NCBI GenBank assembly: GCA_001661245.1
Contig: KV454011.1
Span: 1,452,724-1,516,723, forward strand
Source: Pachysolen tannophilus NRRL Y-2460
Lineage: Eukaryota; Ascomycota; Pichiomycetes; Alaninales; Pachysolenaceae
Length of the DNA stretch: 64,000 nucleotides
Direction of reading: 5' to 3'
Shown here: piece after piece, positions 1-10,481 of the stretch
How the letters are laid out: each line of letters starts with the position of its first letter
Numbering within the stretch: position 1 is the first letter of the stretch
Position numbers and translations under genes: made by a program
The notes under the pieces: generated by a model
Seen by the model: the letters and a program-made list of their open reading frames with translations, nothing else
What the model was told of the DNA's origin: nothing
Databases searched by the model: none

Positions 1-1310
1 TCTAAAATTTTATTTAAATCATCACCATCAACAATTTGTTGAAACAGTTTAAATTGATAATAAATAGATTGTAATTGGTAGTTTTTATGTTCTTTTGTTT
101 TAATTTTTAAAAAATTCAATATTTTGATATTATCAGAATAATCACCTTCAAAATCCATTGAATTACTACTGTTATCAGTGTTTGTACTATTCAGCAATGA
201 TAAATGTGGTTTATCTTTTATGAAATTGAAAACCCAAGTTAATAAATAATTTAAACAATTTAAATCTTTATTTTCTCTTGCAACTAATATTGCTTCTTCA
301 ATAGATCTAATTGCTTCTTCATCTGAACCAAATGAGGCATGTAGTGTTGCTAAACTTAGTAATGCATAATGGTATAATATTTTTTGTTTGTTGCTCATCA
401 TATAATCAAAGTAACGGTGTAAATTTTCAAAAGATGCTTCATAATCACCATTTTTTAAGCATTCTAAATATTTGATATAATATATTGAAGGTAAAGTTCC
501 ACTTTCCAATTGAGTCATTAAGCTTAAAATTTTAGTTAAATTTGGTGGTGTTGGAGTTCCATATGCTTCCAAAAGGTGAATTTGATAATCTAATAAATTT
601 GATAAATCAATTTGAGATATTATTAATAAATCTGGTTTATATTGTTGATTTGGTAAAGTAGATAATATTAATTTTTCAATTTTATTGTCATATGATTGAG
701 ATTCTAAAATTCTTTCTGTAAAATTTTTATTACAATTCAATCTATATTCTTTAAATGATTTCCATAAATACATTGTTTTATCAAATTCTAAATATTCAAA
801 ACTTATTATAATATTGTTAACAAATTTTCCTAAAAAACTTGATTTTGTTAAAATCTTACTATTTTTATTTGATGATAAATATAATTTTTTCCTATTTCTT
901 GAATTATCTTCAATTAATAATGATTTTGATTTAGTTATAAATTCATGTAAATCATCCAAATTTTCAATCGACCATAATGAATTTAATAAGACAGATTCAA
1001 TTAATTCAATATCTTTTAAAATCAAATCTTTTGATAACTTCAATTTATAAATTGAATGTTGTTTTATAGCATTTGAAAGATGTAATAATAAATCATCCAA
1101 AGTAGGTAAAATAATCACCCTATTACTATCCCCATTATCCTGTTGATCTTTACTAGAAACAAGATTAATGAATTCAACTATAGTTGCTAGTAAAGGTGGG
1201 TTTTGTCTTGAAGGTAACAAGACTGCACAGTACGCAGCTATTAACGAAAGTAATGATAACTTTGATGGCGATAAAGCTGGTGTTAATATAAGCTTAGTTT
1301 CCAGCGACAT
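1..1310 (-). CDS. APC5: Anaphase-promoting complex subunit 5 (partial, C-terminus beyond left edge)
   Basis: Scaffold subunit of the APC/C ubiquitin ligase, acting in the nucleus in mitosis. The minus frame is open from ATG at 1310-1308 to the window edge, about 436 codons, and an in-frame TGA lies upstream of that ATG. The N-terminus has the LTP...SKLSLLSLI pattern typical of APC5. The segment read from about 490 down to 290 (LHRYFDYMM, LHASFGSDEEAI, IEEAILVARENKDLNCL) is the signature helical-repeat region of the ANAPC5 family. The C-terminal part is missing only because the window ends. It points away from PIS1, with 489 bp between them. Identification is from family pattern; no other family fits as well. 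Confidence 0.85.
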   Translation of the reverse strand, partial: MSLETKLILTPALSPSKLSLLSLIAAYCAVLLPSRQNPPLLATIVEFINLVSSKDQQDNGDSNRVIILPTLDDLLLHLSNAIKQHSIYKLKLSKDLILKDIELIESVLLNSLWSIENLDDLHEFITKSKSLLIEDNSRNRKKLYLSSNKNSKILTKSSFLGKFVNNIIISFEYLEFDKTMYLWKSFKEYRLNCNKNFTERILESQSYDNKIEKLILSTLPNQQYKPDLLIISQIDLSNLLDYQIHLLEAYGTPTPPNLTKILSLMTQLESGTLPSIYYIKYLECLKNGDYEASFENLHRYFDYMMSNKQKILYHYALLSLATLHASFGSDEEAIRSIEEAILVARENKDLNCLNYLLTWVFNFIKDKPHLSLLNSTNTDNSSNSMDFEGDYSDNIKILNFLKIKTKEHKNYQLQSIYYQFKLFQQIVDGDDLNKIL

Positions 1311-1799
1311 TTCCAAATCAACCTTAGATTTAAACTTAAACCATAGACCCAGACCCAGACCTAGATCCTTTATCTTTATCTTTATCTTTATATATCAACC
1401 TTTATAATCCTTTCCATCAGCGGTTAAATCTTTCTCTTTGTTTACAATTTGATTTTAAGTCGTCAAATTGTACATCATATCGATTGATATCTGAATACAC
1501 TACCAAAAACAACAGCTAAACAGAAAGTTACTTGAACAAGAGTTGAAATTTACAACAAGTATTCATGTCAACGGTAATGTTTTTTTATATATTGAAGATG
1601 ATCTTATTTCTACTGAAGGAAAACCACAAAAAGAAGAAGCTGGAGAGTTTATGTTATATGTGAGTGTTGTAAGATACAACACGAGTAGAGTGCTACATAT
1701 AAATAGTTTGAAAAAAAAAAAAAAGAAACATTTCCATATCATTATCTCTATTTGTAATGTCACATATGAAATCCTTTGATTGATTATCTTTAAAAGAAA
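1311..1799. other. Intergenic: APC5 promoter and PIS1 3' side
   Basis: Short repeats of a GACCCA unit (about 1347-1364) and of TTTATC (about 1370-1392) lie directly upstream of APC5. A plus-strand frame is open for 94 codons (1495-1779) but has no ATG near its beginning and ends in a lysine run encoded by an A tract. I do not call it a gene. Confidence 0.5.
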
Positions 1800-2486
1800 T
1801 CATAATCCCAATTCTTTATTTTTATCAATTGCATCCATCTCTGATAAGATTTGACTTGCTGCTACAAGTTGAATGATATTAGTAAATTGTTTGAAAAACC
1901 ATAAGGGGAAACTTATTAGGGATAAAATTTGTGGGAAAGTTAATCCAAAAACTAAAGGTTTAAAATCAAAATGTGATAAATAAAGTGCAACAAAGAAAAT
2001 TTCATTAAATGCACATACTATGAATAAAACTTTTTTATCACCATAATATAATTTTAACAAGATATTTTGATTTTTACCAATTGTCTTGTGTGATTTTGAA
2101 CCTGTAGATAAAGAGGCATACATATGCATATAATGAGAAGCTAAATCCAATGAAACTAATATTTGCCAAATTAATATATAATTTGGATATAAAACAGCTA
2201 AAAAACAAATTAATGAAGATGTAGTACATCTATCAGTAACCATATCCAATACAGCACCAAATCTACTTGTTTGATTATATTTTCTTGCAGCAAATCCATC
2301 AAAAGCATCCAATAGACAACTGATTCCATATATGAAAGTGGTGTATATAGGATGATTTCTCATCAAGAAAAATGAAAGTAAAGCAGATAAAACTCTTGAA
2401 TAGCCAATCATATTTGGTATGTAATAAAATACATCTCTTGACGTGATTCTTTTCAGAGACGTCGTTGAGGCCGTCTTTGATGACAT
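1800..2486 (-). CDS. PIS1: Phosphatidylinositol synthase
   Basis: Integral ER membrane enzyme that condenses CDP-diacylglycerol with myo-inositol to make phosphatidylinositol and CMP. The 228-residue length is close to the usual yeast size of about 220. The CDP-alcohol phosphotransferase signature DGx2ARx8Gx3Dx3D is complete at residues 63-85 (DGFAAR, then G77, D81, D85), so the metal-binding aspartates are intact. Several hydrophobic helices follow. The ATG at 2486 gives a compact polar N-terminus before the first helix. It is divergent from the PCI-domain gene on its right, with 486 bp between them. Confidence 0.95.
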   Translation of the reverse strand: MSSKTASTTSLKRITSRDVFYYIPNMIGYSRVLSALLSFFLMRNHPIYTTFIYGISCLLDAFDGFAARKYNQTSRFGAVLDMVTDRCTTSSLICFLAVLYPNYILIWQILVSLDLASHYMHMYASLSTGSKSHKTIGKNQNILLKLYYGDKKVLFIVCAFNEIFFVALYLSHFDFKPLVFGLTFPQILSLISFPLWFFKQFTNIIQLVAASQILSEMDAIDKNKELGL

Positions 2487-2972
2487 TATTAAATTAACAA
2501 ATTATAACTGATAGATAAAAAATTAATCCTATTTTTTTTTGTTTCTATGTTTCGTTTCTATGCTTCTATTAGATTATAGATCAATATAATCAATCAATAG
2601 AAGAAGTAATTATCTTATGACCTACGTTATGTCTTGATATATTAAGCTTCGCTGGAATTAAAAATGAGAGAAAAAAAAAGCCTCCATATTGGAGAATATT
2701 TTTTGAAACCCGGAGAAAAAAACTACAAAAAGTTCCGCAAAGGAGAAATTTGAAAAAGACGGAAACCAGGCTAAAAATTAAAAGAAAACTTCTCCGACTT
2801 TTGCGGTAGTCAAGTTAAAAGAGCAGAAAAGAAAAGAAATTGAATGAGTTCCATCTATCATTCGTCGTCAGGAATAAAAGACTAAACTATTTTAGTTTTA
2901 AAGTAATGAATGATTTATAAAAATCTGTGTTTGTATTTAGCATAGGTGCTTAATTGGAAATTGAATAAAATA
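2487..2972. promoter_or_regulatory. Divergent promoter region PIS1 / CSN1-like
   Basis: 486 bp between two divergent genes. A purine-rich stretch at about 2660-2830 alternates poly-A with short GC patches (CCCGGAG, TTCCGCAAAGGAG, TTTTGCGGTAG). I recognise no specific factor site. Confidence 0.4.
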
Positions 2973-4577
2973 ATGGGGAGCAAAACAAGTGATTATGGTA
3001 CGTGAGGTCAAAAAGCAAGATCAAGATTTTTAAACAATTATCGATGACTAACTTTAAAAATCAATATTGTGGAGTGTGTAGATTTGAATTCACTTATAAA
3101 AGATTATGGATCTGATAATAACCCAATTATACTACAAAGATTACAACATATTGTTAATGTTTCTAATGGGGACCCGAAGTTGCTGAAACTGGCAACTGAA
3201 AAAATTGATTCGATTATAGAGACTTATGGTTATTGTGTTTTAGGTTTAAAAAACAACAATAATAATAATAACAATAACAGCAACAACAATAATAATAATA
3301 ATGGAAGTAATTTAAATGAAAGAAATCAAAGTATAATTAAACAGTTGGATAATGAGATTTTAATTTTAAATAAATCAAAAAATTTGGATGATTTTGCTAA
3401 ATTGCAAAATTTAAATTATGAAAAGGCAATTAGGTATTTACTTGAAAATGAAACGATAATGGCAATTAATTCTTTAAATATCAGTAATCAATCGTATTTT
3501 AAAAGATTTTCAAATTATTCAATTTGTAAAGATTTAGAAAATTATTGTATGTTGATGGCATATAATAAAAACTTTGAATCTTTGGAGAATCAATGTTCTA
3601 GGAAATTAAATTCTTTTCGAGAATTTTATAACAAGAAAATTGATAATTCTAAAAATGATCTGAACAATGATGACTTTGATAATAACGATATTAACGGCGA
3701 TGATGATGATGACGATGAAGAAGAAGAAAATAATGATGACTTTAGATTATATGGAACGCATCAAACTTCTGAAGTAGAACAATTAAAATTAAAAGATTTA
3801 AAAGAGAGATTAATTTCTCAGGAAATTATAAGTTATTGGAATTGTAAGTTTTTAATGATTTTTGCTCATTTCCAATTATCGAATTATGAAGAAGTCATAA
3901 CAGGATTTTTTGATCTATTACAAGATGCACCAATAGGAAGAGTGAGTGCAATAGATGTCTTGAAACAGAAAATCACAGATAAAAATTTGAATCATATAAT
4001 ATCATTTGATGATTTGATTACAGTTTTTGCTTTATCAATATTAATTGTTAAACCAATAAGAGATCAGCTTGAAATGATTAAAAATGAAGATTTTCAAAAT
4101 TTATTGGATGAATATGAAGATTTTGAAAATTTGATTAAATTATTTAATTTCAATGTAAATTGTCAATTTCATATGTTTAATGAAAAATTTTATGAATTAA
4201 TAACATCAAAATATAAATATAATATATATTTATTCAATGATTTAAATAAAATAAATTTAATTCTAAGACAAAAACAGTATTTATTAATTTTTGCAAATTT
4301 TGAAAAAATTGAATTAAAATATTTATTGAAAAAATTGAATTTTTCAATTGCAAATATTGATTATTTGGAATCTGAAATACTATTATTGATTAAAGTCTTG
4401 AATTTAAACATTGATTATGATGATAATAAAAAAATTTTCAGTAGAAGAACAAATTTGAAGAATTTACAAAAATTAGAACTTGTTGATAGTTTAAATAAGT
4501 TGTATGAACAAATTAATAATGATGAAGAAGTTGCTGTAAAATTGAGGAGTACATTATTTGAAAGGGTTGGGTCTTAG
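2973..4577 (+). CDS. CSN1/Pci8-like PCI-domain protein, two exons
   Basis: Probable COP9-signalosome-type subunit; a proteasome-lid Rpn7-like role is less likely. The main frame has no ATG at its 5' end, so a spliced start is needed. Exon 1 (2973-2997: ATG GGG AGC AAA ACA AGT GAT TAT G) joins in frame to exon 2 (3082-4577), giving 506 residues. Helical repeats are interrupted by an Asn run (about residue 65) and an acidic Asp/Glu run (about 215-230), both common as low-complexity inserts in AT-rich yeasts. The C-terminal part (RQKQYLLIFANF, then NLNIDYDDNKKIFSRR) resembles the PCI winged helix of CSN1, whose family pattern is ARIDSxxKxLxAR. Its 3' end faces ICP55 at 149 bp. The PCI call is fairly sure, the exact orthology less so. 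Confidence 0.65.
2998..3081 (+). other. Intron in the CSN1-like gene
   Basis: 84 nt. Donor GTACGT at 2998, branch-like GACTAAC at 3046-3052, acceptor TAG at 3079-3081, phase 1. An alternative using acceptor GAG at 3074 after a bare ATG at 2995 is also in frame, but it has a non-consensus 3' site. Confidence 0.75.
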
Positions 4578-4726
4578 ATAAAGAAAATCCCCCTCCCCAC
4601 AAGAAAAAAAATAAAAAAAAAGTTTTATACAAGTAAAAATGGAAAAGTACAAGTATAGTAAGTACAGGGAAATAAATAGTTAGTTTTTCTTTTTTTTTTT
4701 GTATCTTTTGAACAAAATAAATAATA

Positions 4727-6325
4727 TTACACTAAAACATCTACTACATCTTCTTCATAATTTGTAGTAATACCATTTTGAGCGATATTTTCTATATCAA
4801 CAATTTCCTTAGCTGCTTCTACAGTTAAATTAATTTGAGAATCTCTTTGAATTGCAATATTATCTTCGATTCTTATACCAAGATTTCTAAAATGTTTTGG
4901 CCAACGCATATCATCCGGAACATAAATACCTGGTTCAATGGTTATAACTTGATTTTTTTTCAAAAGTTTATTTCTTGAATAATCTGGAACATCATGAACG
5001 TCTAAACCTAAATTATGACCAATATAATGAGGATAAAGTTTTGTAGTTTCATATTCTGTTAAATGCAGAAATCCAATATTTTTCAATTCTTTAGTAAGTT
5101 CTTTTACACTAATATCATGTAATCCTTGCAAGGAGATTTGATTTAACTCTGTGCATTGAGAAATACAATGTCTTTGTACATTCAACAATGCTTGATATAA
5201 ATCTCTTTGTGCTGGAGTGAATTTCCCATTTACAGGCCAAGTTCTTGAAATATCTGCTCTATATCCACCAAGGGCACCAGCAGCATCAACTAAAACCAAC
5301 TCTCCATCATGGAAAATATCATCATTTCTAGTATAATGAATAGTTAAAGAATTTGGACCCCCTGCAACTACTGGAATATATGCATTTCCTGAACATCCTC
5401 CAGATATGAATTGATATTCCAAGAAAGATGCTAAAGTTCTTTCATTTTGGAAAAAATTAGCATAAGCTTTATTATAAGCTCTACCAGATATTTCACCAGC
5501 TTTTCTCAACACTGCTAATTCTGAATTTGATTTTATAACTCTTAAAGAAGTCATAATTCCTGAAATTGGATGTGGATTTTTATTATTTTTTTTCAATAAT
5601 GATTCAATTGTTGTTACAAATTTATTTTCATCATCACTTTTTTGGAAAAAATTTGCAAAAAAATTTGAATTTTTATTCTTATTTTCTAATGAATCATAAT
5701 AAATAAATTGATTTTTTTGTATTAATTTTTCTAAATGATTAACAAATCTATCATTTGGAAAAACTTGATCAGCATTAAAAATTTCTTTTGCACCTTCAAT
5801 ACCTGTTCTATTTCCTTCCCATTGTTCAGCATTAGGGTTTTTAGGAGGAACAACAAGATGAAATATAACATCTTCCAAGTTGTTTGTAGGTTTTTCCAAT
5901 ATACAAATGGAATCAGGTTCATTCCAACCAGTTAAATAATAAAAATCAGTATTTTGTTGAAATTTATAAAAAACTGCACCTGACGCATATTTTAAAACTG
6001 ATCCAGGAACAATAACTAAAGATCTTGCAGCAAGTCCTTCCACTAACCTCAACCTTCTTTCAAAATACTCAGTAGCAGCAATTCCTGGAGTTAAATCTCC
6101 CAGTTTAATCAGATGTGGTCTTGTTTCATGTAATGGTTGTCCAGCGGTAAAATCAGGAATTGATCTAGTTTTCAAAAAATGTTCAGACAGATTTAAAAAC
6201 CGCTTATTCAATTTCCCAAATGAATGGAATTGTCTCCTAATACCACCACTATTCAACAGCGGCCTCAGCAGCAGCAATAACAATGACCATATCGCCCTTG
6301 AAGAAGCAAAAGAAGAAGATAACAT
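4727..6325 (-). CDS. ICP55: Intermediate cleaving peptidase Icp55 (mitochondrial aminopeptidase P family)
   Basis: Matrix-side peptidase that removes one residue from mitochondrial precursors after MPP cleavage, stabilising them under the N-end rule. I chose the ATG at 6325 (532 residues), which begins MLSSSFASSRAIW, an Arg/Ser/Leu-rich presequence. The frame stays open upstream to 6517, but that extension is Lys-rich and unlike the family. After the presequence come the aminopeptidase P N-domain (from GQPLHETRPHLI) and the M24B metallopeptidase fold. All five metal ligands are present: the two aspartates of LVDAAGALGGYRADISRTW, the histidine of HYIGHNLGLDVHDVP, and the glutamates of TIEPGIYV and GIRIEDN. 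It is divergent from RSM27. Confidence 0.92.
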   Translation of the reverse strand: MLSSSFASSRAIWSLLLLLLRPLLNSGGIRRQFHSFGKLNKRFLNLSEHFLKTRSIPDFTAGQPLHETRPHLIKLGDLTPGIAATEYFERRLRLVEGLAARSLVIVPGSVLKYASGAVFYKFQQNTDFYYLTGWNEPDSICILEKPTNNLEDVIFHLVVPPKNPNAEQWEGNRTGIEGAKEIFNADQVFPNDRFVNHLEKLIQKNQFIYYDSLENKNKNSNFFANFFQKSDDENKFVTTIESLLKKNNKNPHPISGIMTSLRVIKSNSELAVLRKAGEISGRAYNKAYANFFQNERTLASFLEYQFISGGCSGNAYIPVVAGGPNSLTIHYTRNDDIFHDGELVLVDAAGALGGYRADISRTWPVNGKFTPAQRDLYQALLNVQRHCISQCTELNQISLQGLHDISVKELTKELKNIGFLHLTEYETTKLYPHYIGHNLGLDVHDVPDYSRNKLLKKNQVITIEPGIYVPDDMRWPKHFRNLGIRIEDNIAIQRDSQINLTVEAAKEIVDIENIAQNGITTNYEEDVVDVLV

Positions 6326-6617
6326 CGTTAAGCAAACTATATACAAACCAATGAATATTTCAATATTTTCATCAAAAACTCTTTTGTTTTGTTTTAACTT
6401 TTCAGAATAATAAGCTGATTTCAAAAAAGTCGTGTCACGCAAACTCAAACAATTTTTTTTTCTTTTTCGCCAAAAAAATCTGTGCAATTTTTTTTCTTTT
6501 TGGTTAAACTTGAACAAAAGACTTCACTATTTAATAATAATATATATAACAAAAGGAATTAAATCAATCCATCAAGAAATAATATATAATATATTTTATA
6601 TATTAAGAATAAAGAAT

Positions 6618-6974
6618 ATGTCGGTGACAACAGCGGCAGGAGTGTTTGGGAGACCTTCAAGACAGAGGTTGTTAGAATTGCAGAAACTCAGCTGTGAGAT
6701 TTTCCAAACAACTTTCAATCCAACAAATCAAAGAACAGGTTCTAAAATATTGAGTAAAAGATTAATTGGTCCAACAGTAGCAAACTATTATGGGAACCCT
6801 GATTTTTTAAAATTTAAAGATGTTGCCAAATTGTATAAAAATGAAGATTTCAAGTTGGTTGATCCTAGAGAAGAGTATAGGTTAAATTTAGCTGCTTCAC
6901 GTAAAAGAAGAGGTAAAGGTGCTCCAACAAAGAAGAAAGAAGCTTCTTCAAAAGATGGAAAAAAGAAAAAATAA
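6618..6974 (+). CDS. RSM27: Mitochondrial small ribosomal subunit protein mS33 (Rsm27)
   Basis: 118-residue component of the mitochondrial ribosome small subunit. The ATG at 6618 gives MSVTTAAGVFGRPSRQRLLEL; the longer open frame upstream is unlike the family. The mS33 pattern is present: LQKLSCEIFQTTFNPTNQRTGSK in the N-terminal half, then LSKRLIGPTVANYY, with a Lys/Arg-rich tail suited to rRNA binding. It shares a 292-bp divergent promoter with ICP55, so two mitochondrial genes lie head to head. Confidence 0.9.
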   Translation: MSVTTAAGVFGRPSRQRLLELQKLSCEIFQTTFNPTNQRTGSKILSKRLIGPTVANYYGNPDFLKFKDVAKLYKNEDFKLVDPREEYRLNLAASRKRRGKGAPTKKKEASSKDGKKKK

Positions 6975-8100
6975 TCTATAATAATAAATAATAATAACTT
7001 AAGGTGGTTTGGGCAGTAATTATATTTTTCTTTTTATTTTTTTTAAAATATTATCCTCTGTATATATGTAATGAAAAAAAAATTTCAACTTTTAAATAAT
7101 TAGTACCTTTTTTTTTGGTCTTATTTCAAGAAACAACCTAAATTAGTTCAATAACATATAAATACAAAGAGGAAAAGAAAAGATTAGGTAACTACTGCCT
7201 TGTTCATGTGACTTAATTAAAAAAAACAAAAAAAAACAAAAAAAAACAAAAAAAAACGTTTATATAAAAGTAAAGGTGGATCCAGTTTTAAAAAATTCCT
7301 TGTTTCCTTCAAATGTTAACGTTTTATTCCCATACCGGTTCTAGCTTCTCCATCAATGTTAATCATTTATTTTTATATACATATAAATAAATATAATTAT
7401 ATTTATATATATATTAATATGTATGTATAAATATAACTATAGTGCTAAGGAAGTCCGATTTGTTTTGCATTGCATTTAGTTTGGATTTCCGTGTATGGAA
7501 AATAAATAATCCGAATGTGTCATAATAATAATGTCGTACAAATATTGGTACTAATTATAATATGTGTGTATATTGTATACATATTTAAGTGTATGTATTT
7601 TTTATATAAACTGGATTGTAAAAAGCGAAACACGGATCTTATAGGAAAATATCGTATTTCATAAATTGTTATTGTGAAAATAAAACAAGGATAATCAATC
7701 ATTATTATTAAAAGAGAGAATGATATATAAGAATCCTTTCTTTGGTTCAATTTCTATACTGTTACTATCTATATATACAATTTGTAATATCTATTTATTC
7801 TTAGTTTAAAACCAAATGTCAGTTCCCCTCATCGCTTGCTCGCTCTTTCAACTAAGATTTTTCATTTTTTGTACTGTGTCTTCTTCTTCGGTGGTCAAAA
7901 AAAAGCAAAAAAAAAAAAAAAAAAAAAAAAAAGTAGGAAAAATTCGCATGAACTGATGCACCTTGAATTTTTGTCTCTTTTCTTTTCCCAAAATTGCTTC
8001 GCAAGTATAAATACTTGATGTGGTGCTCATATCTTTTAAAATTATTGTAATATCTTGTAGATAATAATAATCAAAAAAAAAAAAAAAGAATATTGATAAT
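6975..8100. other. Intergenic RSM27-NDE1, very AT-rich
   Basis: 1,126 bp without a convincing gene. It holds a period-10 A9C tandem repeat (7218-7257), AT tracts around 7375-7440 and an A-run of about 25 at 7908-7932. A 76-codon minus frame at 7520-7750 has no family resemblance and AT-driven composition. The 3' part must contain the NDE1 promoter. Confidence 0.5.
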
Positions 8101-9864
8101 ATGAATAGGTCCATTCTTATTAGGAATTGTCGCTTATTGCGTCTGAATGGGGCTTCGTCTTATTCAAAAAGGTTATTGTCCACTAACTTTACATTGTTCA
8201 ATGAGCTGCTGAAACCTGTTGATTCTAAACCTGTTTCTTCTTTTACTCCTCCTCCTCCTCCTCCTCCATCACAACAACCACAAAATTCTTCAAAACCAGT
8301 GGTATCAAGATTGAGGAAATATACAAAGTATGCATTTAGGGCTACGTATTTGTCTGTCTTTTTAGGTGTTGGTTATTTGGGTTATTCGATTTATTCTGAA
8401 ATGCATCCAGCAAAGCAGATTCCGCAATCAGAAAAGACATCGGTTGGTTCTAAAAAAAAGACTTTACTTATATTAGGTACCGGTTGGGGTGCTATTTCTT
8501 TATTAAAAGATTTAGATACTAGTTTATATAACGTTATTGTGGTGTCACCAAGAAATTATTTTTTATTCACTCCATTACTACCTTCGGTACCAACTGGTAC
8601 AATTGATTTGAAATCAATTGTTGATCCTGTTAGAACTATTGCTAGATTAACTCCAGGTGAAGTTCAATATTTGGAAGCAGAAGCTACAGATATTGATACA
8701 AAGAATAAGAAAGTCACTGTGAAGCATACTAGTCAATCGATAACTCCAGGTATTGTACAAACTACTCCAGATGATATTCGTAAAACTTTGGATTATGATT
8801 ATTTAGTTATTGCAGTTGGTGCAGAGACAAATACTTTCAATACACCAGGTGTTAAGGAGTATGCTTCTTATTTGAAAGAAGCTTCAGATGCAGTAGAAGT
8901 TAGAGCTAAATTGATGCAAAATATTGAAGCTGCTCAATTGTTACCATTAGGATCTGAAGAGAGAAATAGATTAATGACTTTTACCGTTGTAGGTGGTGGC
9001 CCAACAGGGGTTGAGTTAGCTGCAGAAGTTAAAGATTATATTGATCAAGATTTATCCAAACTTTTCCCAGGAATTGAAAAGGAAACCACAGTTCATTTGA
9101 TTGAAGCATTACCAAATGTTTTGAATAGTTTTAATAAAAAATTGATTGCTTATTCTGAATATGTTTTCAAAAAAATTAATATCAATCTTTCTGTTAATAC
9201 AATGGTCCAAAAAGTTGATAACAAGAATGTTTATGCAAAAGTTAAACAACCAAATGGTGAATTTAAAGAAATTGTTTTACCTTATGGTGTTCTTGTTTGG
9301 GCTACAGGTAATGGGCCAAGACAATTAATTAAAGATTTATCCACTCAAATTGATGCTCAAAAGACTGCAAGAAGAGGTTTATTAGTTGATGAATTCTTAA
9401 AACTTGAAGGAACAGATGGAGTATTTGCCTTGGGTGATTGTACTTTTACAAAACATCCTCCAACAGCACAAGTTGCTCATCAACAAGGTATATACTTGTC
9501 GAAATTATTTGAAACAATGGCAAAAGTTGAAAATTTTGAATATAAAATCGCACAAGAAGATGCATCACCAGATCGTGATACAAACAAGATTGATAGATTA
9601 CAAAGAAGAATAAATAGAACAAAACAAAATTTAGTACCTTTTGTCTATACACATATGGGTGCTTTGGCTTATGTTGGTTCAGAAAGAGCAGTTGCCGATT
9701 TGGTTTGGGGAGACTGGTCACAAATTTCTACAGGTGGACCTTTAACCTTTTTATTCTGGAGAACCGCCTATGTAGCAATGTGTTTAAGTATCAAGAACAA
9801 AGTATTAATCTGTTCCGATTGGGTTAAAATAAGTATCTTTGGAAGAGATTGCTCAAAAGAGTGA
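8101..9864 (+). CDS. NDE1: External alternative NADH dehydrogenase (type II NDH), mitochondrial
   Basis: Single-subunit, rotenone-insensitive flavoenzyme that passes electrons from NADH to ubiquinone at the inner membrane. The 587 residues begin with an Arg-rich presequence (MNRSILIRNCRLLRLNG), a proline run (about residues 47-54) and a hydrophobic segment (about 80-98, SVFLGVGYLGYSIY). This is the layout of the external (intermembrane-space) class rather than Ndi1. The FAD-binding GxGxxG is near residue 125 (LGTGWGAISLL) and the NADH-binding motif near 296 (VVGGGPTGVELAAE). The C-terminal WVKISIFGRDCSKE is the usual membrane-association end. The start is the only ATG close to the presequence. 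Nde1 versus Nde2 cannot be separated here. Confidence 0.9.
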   Translation: MNRSILIRNCRLLRLNGASSYSKRLLSTNFTLFNELLKPVDSKPVSSFTPPPPPPPSQQPQNSSKPVVSRLRKYTKYAFRATYLSVFLGVGYLGYSIYSEMHPAKQIPQSEKTSVGSKKKTLLILGTGWGAISLLKDLDTSLYNVIVVSPRNYFLFTPLLPSVPTGTIDLKSIVDPVRTIARLTPGEVQYLEAEATDIDTKNKKVTVKHTSQSITPGIVQTTPDDIRKTLDYDYLVIAVGAETNTFNTPGVKEYASYLKEASDAVEVRAKLMQNIEAAQLLPLGSEERNRLMTFTVVGGGPTGVELAAEVKDYIDQDLSKLFPGIEKETTVHLIEALPNVLNSFNKKLIAYSEYVFKKININLSVNTMVQKVDNKNVYAKVKQPNGEFKEIVLPYGVLVWATGNGPRQLIKDLSTQIDAQKTARRGLLVDEFLKLEGTDGVFALGDCTFTKHPPTAQVAHQQGIYLSKLFETMAKVENFEYKIAQEDASPDRDTNKIDRLQRRINRTKQNLVPFVYTHMGALAYVGSERAVADLVWGDWSQISTGGPLTFLFWRTAYVAMCLSIKNKVLICSDWVKISIFGRDCSKE

Positions 9865-10481
9865 AAAATGAAAATTACATTAAAAGTACTCTTTTTTTTT
9901 GATAAATAATATTTCTTGTTGAAGTGATAAATAGCTTCTTTTTATCTGTTTTATTTAGTTTAGGACCAAGTTAATAGAATATTTCACCTCATATATATAA
10001 TATATATATATATTTGTATTTCCAGCTGTTGAAGGTGCAAACTAACTCCTGCAGGTGGTGCAGGAGCTGTTAAAGGTGCTGGTGGTGTGGGTGGTGTCGG
10101 AGGTTACTCTTTCGGACCCGACTATTTTCATGTCCTGAGAAAATTTGACAGAATTTTTCTCTTTTCAGCATTCACCTTTTTATCCGGCTTAAAGTCATCC
10201 TAAAGAATCCTAAGAACTAAGAAATAAGAATCAAAAGTAAATATCTTGTAATTAATAGTATATTATCAATTATTGATTTGTGTTAAGTCAAAGTTAATAG
10301 TGATTGACAATTAACGATTAAACCATTATTTTAAAAAAAAATTTTTTAATATTGAATTTCAAAGTGCTATTTTTGTTGTTCAACTAGTGATTTTTTGTTT
10401 TTTTTAAAGTTTTTTCTTTTTTTCTTTAATTCTTTTCTTTTCTTATTAATTATTATTAAAAATCGATTAAAAATATTAACC
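9865..10481. promoter_or_regulatory. Intergenic NDE1-LPD1 with GC-rich hairpin island
   Basis: 617 bp. In an otherwise AT-rich stretch, 10020-10125 is G-rich. It has two near-identical 15-mers (AGCTGTTGAAGGTGC at 10024, AGCTGTTAAAGGTGC at 10065) and a perfect hairpin, CTCCTGCA (10046-10053) with TGCAGGAG (10059-10066) and a 5-nt loop. LPD1 promoter elements presumably lie 3' of it. Confidence 0.5.

Noticed and set aside
6326-6517. N-terminal extension of ICP55 and, on the other strand, of RSM27
   Set aside because: Open frames only because the interval is AT-rich; neither resembles the family N-termini.
7520-7750. 76-codon minus frame in the RSM27-NDE1 spacer
   Set aside because: AT-driven Ile/Tyr/Leu composition, no family pattern, no promoter context.
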